Source: Scolanthus callimorphus (taxonomy: Eukaryota; Cnidaria; Anthozoa; Actiniaria; Edwardsiidae). From it: DNA of 64,000 bases. A model generated the notes under the pieces. The model worked only from the letters and a program-made list of their open reading frames with translations, ran no database searches and had not been told where the DNA came from. Shown here one piece after another: positions 45,538 through 55,400 of this stretch. The stretch is taken from NCBI GenBank assembly GCA_033964015.1, contig CM066920.1, forward strand, positions 10,073,912 through 10,137,911, written 5' to 3'. The first letter of the stretch is position 1. Each line of letters starts with the position of its first letter. The position numbers and the translations under genes were made by a program.

Positions 45538-46375
45538 GCCAAGTAAATACCATTAGCCAATCAGAAACGAAACCATTCGACAACCAACCAATCAGGAGGC
45601 GAAGTAAATACATTTAGCCAATCAGAAACGAAACCCATTCAAAAACTAACCAATCAGTAGGCGAAGTAAATACATTTAGCCAATCAGAAACGAAGCCCAT
45701 TCAAAAACCAACCAATCAGGAGGCGAAGTAAATACACTTAGCCAATCAGAAACGAAACCCATTCAAAAACCAACCAATCAGGAGGCGAAGTAAATAGAGG
45801 ATATTACATGGCCGCGCGGAGATACGAATTTTTATCTTCGAGTGTTGAAAATTTATCTCACGAGTGAGCGCAGCGAACGAGTGAGATGAATTTTTAACAC
45901 GAGAAGATAAAATTCGTATCTCCAAGCGGTCATGTAATGTTCTGTTTATTATATAAACATCAATGAAATACCAAATTCAAATTTTATTTGAGTTAAGCTT
46001 AAAAATCGAGCATTGAGCAAAGGCAAGTGTGATATTTTCACATGTGAAAATAACATGTTATTTTCACGTGTGAAGATATCAAGTTTTCGCGCGGGAGATC
46101 ACCCGGTATTTATTGGTGTTTATATAATAAATACACTTAGCCAATCGGAAACGAAACCCACTCAAAAACCAACCAATCAGGAGGCGAAGTAAATACATTT
46201 AGCCAATCAGAAACGAAACCCATTCAAAAACCAACCAATCAGGAGGCGAAGTAAATACACTTAGCCAATCAGAAACGAAACCCACTCAAAAACCAACCAA
46301 TCAGGAGGCGAAGTAAATACACTTAGCCAATCAGAAACGAAACCCATTCAAAAACCAACCAATCAGGAGGCGAAT
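45538..46375. repeat. 62-bp minisatellite, eight copies in two blocks of four
   Basis: Unit GGCGAAGTAAATACATTTAG continues with CCAATCAGAAACGAAACCC and ends CAACCAATCAGGA. Blocks are 45538-45796 and 46128-46375; spacing of GAAGTAAATA is 62 in both. Every unit has two CCAATCA motifs. Confidence 0.92.
45797..46127. mobile_element. 331-bp element inserted in the minisatellite, 6-bp target duplication
   Basis: TAAATA flanks it at 45791-45796 and 46128-46133; removing it restores the 62-bp repeat phase. It contains hairpins such as GATACGAATTTTTATCTTC with GAAGATAAAATTCGTATC, and TGAAAATAACATGTTATTTTCA. Confidence 0.85.
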
Positions 46376-46880
46376 TAATTAAGACTTGCGTTTAGTCGTG
46401 ACCCAAGAAAACACTGACGAGGTTATAGTATTAAACGCAAGTACTCATTTGTTTGTTTTTGTTTTCAATCTGACTGGCTAAGAGTGCAAACTCGCGATTC
46501 CCAGCCAAGTAAATCTTGTCTACTTTTGACACTCATCTGAAGTCCGCTTTATTTTACTGCATTGACTTTTGTTGTTTGACAACCAAACTCAATGCCGTCA
46601 AATAGAGCGGATACGCGTCGCAGCTTGCAGTGATGACCAAACTGGGACATTATAATAGTAAAAATAGTGTGTCCTAGGAATACGAGAAGAGGGACAACTG
46701 TGGAGAATTACGTCTCACTTTGATTTAGTGGACTAGTCTGTAGACAAACAACTTTGAATTTTTTGCGTGGTAAATATCGAACAGAATCTTGATTATGCTC
46801 TGACACTAGAACAATAAAAAGGACAGCAAATCAAGATGTCATGTTACAGATAGAGACTAGCTAGTTTACTTCAATTACAA

Positions 46881-47031
46881 CAGGAGCGGATCGAGGAATT
46901 TTAGAAAGGGGGACGGATTGAAAATATAGGGGCCTAAGATTGCAAATTCAGCAAATACAGTAAATGTATGGGAAAATCTCCCGAAAAAGGGGGCGGGTGT
47001 CCTCGCCCTCTGCCCCCTAATTCCGCTCCTG
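46881..47031. mobile_element. CAGGAGCGGA-type MITE
   Basis: CAGGAGCGGATCGAGG and CTAATTCCGCTCCTG form inverted ends. CAGCAAATACAGTAAATGTA and the following GGGAAAATCTCCCGA also occur at 13164-13200 in ACSF2 intron 8. Confidence 0.65.
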
Positions 47032-47937
47032 TACAATGATGTCTTGCTATTGTAGGTATAAAGAGTTTGAGCTGTATCTGTTTTGGGGGGACCAACAAAT
47101 CTAACAGGTTGAGTTTTAAGTTATATATGAAACTATGTAGACAGCACAGTGTCTGAAAAAGGGTTCAACTAACTATCTTCAACAACTTAAAGTAATCCTT
47201 TAATAGTATAGAATACTGAAGCAAATATCTGCTCAGGGGTATAATGGATGTTCTTAGTTAGTCCTGGAATTTAGAACTAGTTAATATTAAAATGGCTTTC
47301 AATTAAAGCCCTGCATGAAATATGTAAAATAGGATATATTTTTTAGTTGGCGATTGATTAGATAGAACCTTAATGTGTTGTTTTATAAACGTTTTTTTGT
47401 AAAAGCTCCGTTTAGGATATAAAATGTGTTGTATTATTTCTGGCAAATTCCGGGTGAATTAAGCCAGATGAAACTACATTATTGATCCAGGAAGTTATTA
47501 AAATGAAAAGTTGTCCAGTTAGTTACTAAAGCGGACTTCTCCGAAATGGGCATTTTTGCGTCTATGGGGCCTCCGTTAAGGGAGATGCCCGGCGCCGGTC
47601 CTCTTAGAGAGTGTTCGCTTTGGAAGGTGGCCACTAATAGAGGCGTCCGCTTATGTGTGAGAGGTTCATTTTAAAATGTCCTTGAAAATGCGATTTACCA
47701 TACAAGGACAACGTACAGCAAAGATACCCTGCCGAAGTCGAAAGCCGTATTACATTGCAGCAAACCAGTTGCCGAACTTTTGCATGCGCGTTGGAAACGG
47801 GCTTTCCGATCGTGTGCGAGTAATAAGTAAAATGTGCGCGCTTTCAAAAGTGAATATTGGAAAGAAAAACAAATGCGTCTGCATATAAGCTTACGCCCAA
47901 TATTACAAGAAAAAAAAACATCTCAAAGAAATCTAGT

Positions 47938-48738
47938 GAAATCACAGGGGACCCAAGCTCATATTTTGTGACTCGAAAATTTGCAAGAATTGTTACCACT
48001 GTATGCATTGCTACGCGACCTCAAAATTCAATGCTGCGATTGGCGATTTTTAGCCGTCAATCAAACCAAAACGCTGGATTCGGCTGCTTTTTTACTGGAT
48101 CGATATTGATTGCAAAATCAACCAAAATGGTTTTAAGGTATCCTTTGGTTTCCCTTGCCTAGAATGTTTAACTCTCTGTTCAAGAAAATTGATATTAAAA
48201 TTTTCTTGCGTAAATCGCCAATCGCAACAGTGAATTTGACGGTCGCGTAGCAATGCATACAGTGGTAATAAAAATCCACGAAACTCACCTGGCAGTTCGA
48301 GATATTTGTCTTCATTGCCCCTGGTGGAGTTTTTGAAAAAAAATCAGTTAAACCTCATCTTCCTATACTAGATAGATAGATAGCTTTATTAAAATTGGCA
48401 GCCAGAAAGCTGAATACCGGAAAATTTACAATAATACATAAAATATACAAATAAAATACTATATACAAGAATGATAATAAAAGGTTTAAAAACTAGTTAA
48501 TTACAATAAAAATTCGAAATATTTACATCTTAGCCGCGTTGTGGATGATAAAACTGGTTTGAAACCGTGCCGTTTTGCACAGAGGCAAATTAAAAGTGCA
48601 CAATTGGTGTATAGGAAGGTGAGATGAACCGATTTTTTCAAACTCCACAGGGGCAATGAAGACAAATAACTCTATATTGCCAGGTGGATTTTTATGACAG
48701 TTTCTTATCAAAAATATGAGCTTGGGTCCCCTGTGGTG
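47938..48738. repeat. Large inverted repeat interrupted by a LINE-like 3' tail
   Basis: CACAGGGGACCCAAGCTCAT at 47944 is mirrored by ATGAGCTTGGGTCCCCTGTG at 48717-48736. ATTGCCCCTGGTGGAG at 48316 is mirrored near 48645. Between about 48365 and 48540 sits an AT-rich insert starting CTAGATAGATAGATAGCTTT, which reads on the minus strand as AAAGCTATCTATCTATCTAG, typical of non-LTR retrotransposon 3' ends (inference). Confidence 0.55.
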
Positions 48739-49602
48739 AAAGCACCCTAGGTTCCAGACTTCCTCTCGGTCTTTTTTCCAGCGCGGGTCGATTCAAAGTT
48801 GTTTGTCAAGCTTCTGCAGGAGGAGAAGTCGAGAGGAGCGAACGAAGAACTGCTCAAAATTACCTGAAAACGTAAGTTATGATACATCCTTCTTGCTCCT
48901 TATTTTCAAGACTTATCCAAGAATATTCATATGAGATTTTTGTCGTCCTTCAAACGTCACTTTGTTTCAAATTCGGGACGATTTTGATAAGTGATACACT
49001 GGGTTGAACATGCGAACACGAGGAAATCTCAAGTTTAGTCAGGTCTCTGCTTCGCCTCTGCGTTGGTTTATCGGCAAACACAAACCCTAGGGGTAAGATT
49101 GTTTGAGTCGAAGGGCCAAATGATTTTCGGAAACTATTGGACGATTTTTCCTTCGGACAATATCTACAAAATATCAAAATAATCTCGAGTCTTGTTCGAT
49201 TTTGTTCAAACATGTTCAAAGCTGGCTTTGCTCAGTTGAGATTTAGTTTCATTGAAGTACAAAATGCTTGGGTCCCGGTGCTCGTCGTATTTTTTAGGGG
49301 TCAATATCGACTCTCGGGTATTTTTTAGGGGGCACTGGAGACATGTGGCTTTCACGAAATGGTATTTTAGGAAATGAATGAAAGTGTCACAAACCAAGCA
49401 AAACGTTTCCTGGCTCTTTATTCATTTATAGCTCTGAAAACAAGGGATATGTTGGATGAGAAACAATAAACAATAACAAAAAAGGTTTATTGTTGGTATT
49501 TTTAGTGGACATTTTGTTTTATAAGGTATTTTTTAGGGTATATTTTCCGATGACCCGACGAGCACCCCTATCACTCTTACTTGGGAGAACCCCCATCAAA
49601 GA

Positions 49603-49780
49603 TAGAGCAGATTTCGTATGACTGTGAAAAGTGCCGCGGTACGGCGCGGTACTGTCGCGGCGGCGGTACGGAACCTGGCCTGCTGTAAATTGAATTAAAT
49701 CGCCAATGAAATTGTGGTACGGTCACGGTCGCGGCGCGGAACAACTTTGTACTTTTCACAGTCATACAAAATCTACTCTA
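49603..49780. mobile_element. TAGAGCAGATTTCGTATGACTG-type MITE
   Basis: TAGAGCAGATTTCGTATGAC and GTCATACAAAATCTACTCTA are inverted ends of about 30 bases, with a CG-rich interior (CGGTACGGCGCGGTAC). Related to 12060-12588; a half-copy starts near 14832. Confidence 0.8.
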
Positions 49781-50606
49781 GTCCAGCTCGTGACCTCCCT
49801 AGCCAAGTCTCTAGTTGCCCAGTTGTGGTATAAAAAGTCGTTGTAAAAATACGACCAAGCCACCAGTGCCCATTACTCGTTTATAGCCTCCATGTGGACT
49901 CGTCCAGTCATCGTGAATTGGTGACTTCACGAAAGCACGACGAAAGCCGGCCATTTTTCATGAAAAGGTGATGGCTTCGAGAGTTCGACACAGAACTCAC
50001 TCAAAAAACAAGTGAACACTTTTAAACAACAAACCACACACCAGCAAAATGTTTTATGTTTATATTTCGCAAAAATCGTTGCTTGTCCTGTGACTAGTGC
50101 CCCTGAGTTTTCACTTGTCCTGAAGCATTTCTTATTTGCCCAGGACAAGTGGACAACCGCTAAGGTCGAGCACTGAGGCATAATGCCACTCCTATCGATC
50201 TCATAAATAGGCTCGGCCTTAGAGTTCTTCCTGGATTTTCGAAGAAGCAAACTGAACGCAACACAAATGTTAAAAGTTGACAATATTTTTATTGTTGCTT
50301 AAATATAATAGCATATCTAGATTTCCTGGTTTGTCCAGGCTAGAGAACACTAACATTTTTCACCGTCCTGAATTAAAACATCTAGACATAGTTTTAAACA
50401 TATTCTAAACTATTCAAGCATGATGCCACTAAAATGCTTTTTGGTCTTTTTCTTTTATACAATGCAGCTCCATATACGTAGCATCAAAAAACATGTAAGC
50501 GGGAACTCGAGAGTTTGCAATGGGCCTTCAACAACTAAAAGGGTATCGCGTTTGTTAGTGGGCAGCATTTTCAGGGTTGAGGGAGGCACTCTAGCTTCAC
50601 AAATCT

Positions 50607-50921
50607 GGGGTTCTTACCATTGGTCACAAAAACCGGTAATTTCGGTTGGGATTCCAATGGTACAGTCGATGTTTCGGTCATTCCGGTTGGTACGAGAGGT
50701 TGTCTCGCCATTCCAGTTGGAACGAACCGATCGGAATGGTTTGTACCATTGGCACTCCAGCCGGTTTTATGACCAAATAAGGTAGCCTATCCGAACCGAA
50801 ATGCGAATAAGCGAATGGTAAGCGCCATTCCACTCGCTATTTCATCCCAACCGGAATGTTCTGTACCACTGAACGTCGATCAAACCAACCGGTTTTCCTT
50901 GACCAACGGTAAGCACCCCTG
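50607..50921. mobile_element. hAT-like MITE, CAGGGGTGCTTACC ends
   Basis: The right end, read in reverse, is CAGGGGTGCTTACCGTTGGT; the left end is CTGGGGTTCTTACCATTGGT. AACCGG pairs lie next to each end. The interior repeats ATTCC[AG]GTTGG[TA]AC-like motifs. Confidence 0.72.
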
Positions 50922-50944
50922 TTGGGCCAAAAATGTTTCGTTAG

Positions 50945-51080
50945 CAGGGCTTGAAATTAAGTAATAATCATAGTCGTAATTTGTAGGCGTAAATCCACCG
51001 GGAGGACACTGTAGAAACGTAAAACAGTTGTTATTTTACGCCTAAGTCTAAAAAAAATATCGGGCGCAATTTCAAGCCTG
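50945..51080. mobile_element. CAGGGCTTGAAATT-type hAT-like MITE flanked by CGTTAG
   Basis: Ends CAGGGCTTGAAATT and CAATTTCAAGCCTG; CGTTAG abuts both edges (50939-50944, 51081-51086). Interior TAGGCGTAA and TTTTACGCCTAA are inverted. Same family as 12127-12349. Confidence 0.78.
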
Positions 51081-51459
51081 CGTTAGCTTTATGAATTTCC
51101 GATATTCTAGATAATTACCCGAATGGAATTATTTTAGTAAAAACAAAAAGGTGAAATAATGACCGTAAGCCCAACCACGCGACGAATTTGTTGCAAAAGG
51201 CCCATAGAAAAGGCTCTTCTAATACTACCGCGGTTTTCACAATTCTGCGAGCTCTGCACCGTCTAATTACTTGTGTTTTCAAAGCGTTCCCTGAATCTAA
51301 GCAACCCGGTAGCTTTTGCAAAGTCTCTGAGTGATGTTTGTTGTTGCTAAGTGTTTTAAAATAGTTGTGCGATCGAATGAAGCTGCTAAAACAGTTTGAC
51401 GCAGAAATATGAAAATCGCAGTAATTTGGTTGTGTGAAGATGGTCAGAACAATACCAAT

Positions 51460-51865
51460 AGACCCTTATCACGCTAATGGATTAATGTTATATTAGAGTT
51501 ATCAGGAAGCGAAGTCCATAAATCAAATTAGCACATCCGTATTAGAAAAGCTGCAACGTTTGGGAAGAATTACTCGAAATCTGGCTGAGATATGAATTTT
51601 GAAAGGTTAGCTTTCTGGCCTATTTTTTTACAAAGAAAGGTATGGGAAAAACATCAAAACGAGGCTCGTAGCGCATCGATGCGCTACCACCATACATTTT
51701 ATTGTTAAAATCATCAATTTAGAAAAATCATATCTTTGTCAGTATTCAACCAATCTTCACCAAACTTTGCATTTTTTCTAATACGGATGTGCTGAATTGA
51801 ATACCGGATTTCGTTTCCTGATAACTATAAGATATCATTAAGCCATATTAGCGTGATAATGGTCT
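51460..51865. mobile_element. Long foldback element with 8-bp target duplication
   Basis: ATACCAAT flanks it at 51452-51459 and 51866-51873. AGACCCTTATCACGCTAAT at the left mirrors ATTAGCGTGATAATGGTCT at the right; CACATCCGTATTAGAAAA and its complement are further in. No ORF. Confidence 0.85.
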
Positions 51866-52264
51866 ATACCAATACCAATGGCGCTATTGGGTGGATCCTA
51901 TCGCAGCGTTTCATCACACCCATTCGAATTTACCCAGAAACACCAGACGTTACCGCTATAAATGCATTTAGTGACCCTACAAACGCTTTTGAATTAAGTC
52001 TACAGCATTTCAAAAAACAGTGTCTCTGCCTCACGTGGTAGCCCCATTTTGGTTGGCCACAATAAAAATAAACAGTGAAGAAAAGCATCCAATTCCATAG
52101 GCTGAAAGATAATACAATATTTTCGATTTCAAAATTTTCTAATGCAAAATAATTATATCTCTGTTTGAAAACGAGCTGACCAAACGTAGGCCCAGGGTAA
52201 ATTTGTAACGTTTACTGCAAAGATATGTTAATTGCTCTATAAAGATGATCACTTTATGAAATAA

Positions 52265-52270
52265 TTTATT
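52265..52270 (-). promoter_or_regulatory. Candidate polyadenylation signal for Prickle
   Basis: AATAAA on the minus strand, about 226 bases past the Prickle stop. Use is not shown. Confidence 0.4.
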
Positions 52271-52495
52271 TATGCTGTTGCTTATGGCATAGGATGCTAC
52301 TTGGTTCACGTTTCTCCGTTTAACTTTATACTCCAATAGACGCTAGACCTCCCACCGTAGCTTTGTAAAAGCTAATATGAAATCCCCTTCTCACAGGCGC
52401 CATTTCACGGCGGGAGAGAGAGAATATTACTTTTGCTCGAATAATATTTTTTTCAGTGGCCCTATAAACAATATAAAGAAATTATACCAGCTTAT

Positions 52496-55400
52496 TTACT
52501 GAACTTTGCAGTTTTTGTTTTTCTGTTTCTTATTCAGCCCTGTTTTGCTAGGCTGCTTTGGTTTGCAGTCTATAACATCAACATATGCTATCCGTGGCCT
52601 CCTTATAGGCTTGACTTGTTTGGATTTGTCCACCGGATTAGCGAAGGGATCATCCCACGGAAGCTGCAAAGGCTTCTTTAACTCCTTAGGCCCACTCTCT
52701 CTGTTTTGCTGACTAGAAGACCTATTCCTTGGCCGAAAATTGTCTTTATGTCTCCTGGCCGAGTGTGGAACACTATTTGCAGGCACCCTTGGCCCACTTA
52801 TTCGAGTACCAGACGCGGTCAGCCTGTGGTTCCGTAAGAAAGGCTGTTCAACTACAGCCCTCATAGGTAGACATTCAAGAGACCTGGAGATTGGTCTTTG
52901 TAGTAAGTTCTCCCTGAAATTGCGCACTCCACTGCTACAACTGCTGCCGTAATCCTCATACTCAACATCAGACATAACATAAGAATGCTTGGACTTGGAT
53001 CGAAGTTTGCCAGTAATGTCTTTTTGCTGGTCACGAGCATTGCATTTGCTGTTAGCAGAAGAACACTGACTGCTTGGGGGCCGCTGTAGTTCATCGTTGA
53101 AGGATGAAGACTCGGTCCCGTAATTGCTGTCTCGACTTTCTATTGTCCCGTAGTTACTATCATGACTCTCCCCATCCTCAACAGGAATTGCCTTCACAAA
53201 TTCTGTATTCCCACCACTGGGGTACGCTACGCATTTGACCTGATATGGTTTAATAATATGATCCTCTTGCGATCTGGACCCATTGTCGGACGAAGGCACG
53301 CCCGAGCTTCGGCCCTCCTCGTTCTTATAACACTGCTGGTCACAGCTTCCGTCCTGAACACTTACGCTGTCAAAAACATCAACGCCATAATTCGGCGTCT
53401 CGATTATACCAAACATTGTACCAGACAATCTACTCCGCGTTGTATCTATACTTCCGGAGATCATTTTCTGAGTTGGTGGGGCAAAAGGGCTATCGCGATG
53501 ATGAGTAAAGTCAGAATTAATAACCTCTGTTTCAAACGCCCTGTACTTTTCGGGGTTTAGATGTTTATCTGCCTCGACCCCATCGAGTCCCGAAGTGTAG
53601 GACTCTGGTATTTTCACGCTTGGTTTCTGAAGTCTTTGATGAGATCTTGGTAAAGGCCGATTCGGTGAGACTTCGAAGGTTAACGGCGGAATCCCGTTGC
53701 TGCAATCCGGCGAGCAGTAAATCTCCCCGTTTTTCGGAAGAAATGGAAGTCCTAATAACGCCTTCCCACAGGTGCAGCAACTAAAGCATTCATTTGTCGC
53801 ATGCCAGTGTTGTCCGTTATGTGCCATTTGACATGCATCCGGCTCTATGGGCTCTCCACACGAGTCGCAATACTCCGCATAGAGACTTTCAAAACAATGA
53901 CAGCAATATGGCTTGTTCTCCCGCATAACGTATCTCATCCCTCCCAAAGGGCAGTCGCACTCGAAGCAGCAGAAATGCGTTACATGCCAACAAGTGTCTT
54001 CCGCTTCCGTGCACTGCTCGGCAAATATAATCTGAAAATAAACATAGCCTTGTATTACTCTCGACATTTTTACAAGTGAATTTTTCAGAGATTTCTATTT
54101 CGTTAGCTATGAAAGCATTACGTCAAAGAAAGACTCCATTTTCATAGGTTAATCAGGGAAGTGTTAAAGCGATAGTTTCAACTTGTTATGAGTCGAGCAA
54201 CACATGTATCAATAATTTGTTTAAAGAATTTCAATCCTGGGACAGGTGGCCTAGGACTCTTATGTTATACATAAATTCATAAGAAGCCTGTAGTATAGGA
54301 AACAAAGCGTGATGATTAACACAAACGTCCGTAAGTGCTTTTCAACAAATAGTCAATCAACCGGTTTTATGTCCTTCATATGAAGTCAAACCCAGCTTAA
54401 AATCTAAGCTTGTTTGGCTTCCACTTCTTTTATATCTTTTAGCACTATGTTAACCATGTTAGTTGTTCGTTTCCAGGCCAGTTCAGGTAATTGTATTTCA
54501 AGGTAGCAGCCCATCACACGTGGTTAAATGATTAAAATTCATTGCTAAATGTTTGCAGTAAAAGAGAAGAAAAAAGAAAATATGCCTGCTAGCAAGGAAC
54601 TGCTATATTGACATTACAGAGCCCCTGCATTGAGAGTGATGCCATGCCCTTTCGACAGCCATACGAAATCAATATGCTGGATCCAGCCGTTTTTTTAAAG
54701 AACAAGACAAAACTTTGTATAAAGAATGTTTGTTAGATTAAGCATTAAGGGGTAAAGTGTCACGATTGTAGGGTAGCTTAAATGCAGTCAAATGCACAAG
54801 AAACGAACAAAATAATCCTCTAGGTTTATTGAATAATCTTTCAACTGCTAGATAAGTACAAATTAGTAGTATCGTGTGATATCGAGCGGATGGAATTGGA
54901 TTGCGAAATGGCTTTCTATAGAAGTGGTGGATTCTAGGGCAGGGCTTGTCACAAAATGCAATTCAATGCAATATACTACTTACCTCGTCACACGCTGCAC
55001 ATCGTGGCTTGAGAGTTTCAGCATGGTGCCTACCACAATACACTTTAGAATCCTTGTAAAAGTAAATCAAATCCACCAGAAGCTCCTTACAGGTTGTACA
55101 GATAAAGCAACCAGCGTGCCAACATGTATGTTGCCCTTCCCGGGATGCATACACTGCCATTGACCCTGCACCGACATGCCCACCACACTGGAAGAAGACA
55201 AATTGTGTGATTTATTAATAACATCACCATGCCCCCCTTTGTGGCCCTAATTCTTGAAGGTTCTCTAATTCCAGTTTGTATGTGAAGACTAGTTATTTCT
55301 CTTGTAATAAAAATTAGAGCTAAACGAAAGTGTAAAAACTGTCTACACCCAAAGGACAAATTTCTTGCCTTCTTTATGGCATCACAACTCACGATTCGCT

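Larger units (their letters stand above)
45503..46550. mobile_element. TAGAGCGGATTTCAGATGAG-type TIR element carrying a minisatellite
   Basis: Left end TAGAGCGGATTTCAGATGAG and right end CTCATCTGAAGTCCGCTTT are inverted. Inside is the 62-bp minisatellite, itself split by another element. Only 27 bases past the Limpet stop codon, so it may be in that gene's 3' UTR. Confidence 0.65.
45477..52495. other. Repeat-rich interval between the convergent Limpet and Prickle genes
   Basis: Both genes' 3' UTRs must lie here, but their ends are not evident on the Limpet side. Contents: the 45503-46550 TIR element with its minisatellite, MITEs at 46881-47031, 49603-49780, 50607-50921, 50945-51080 and 51460-51865, a foldback at 47938-48738 with a nested LINE-like tail, and a TATTTTTTAGGGG repeat at 49260-49570. 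A single exon-like stretch at 48772-48875 has no partner exons. No gene is supported. Confidence 0.6.
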
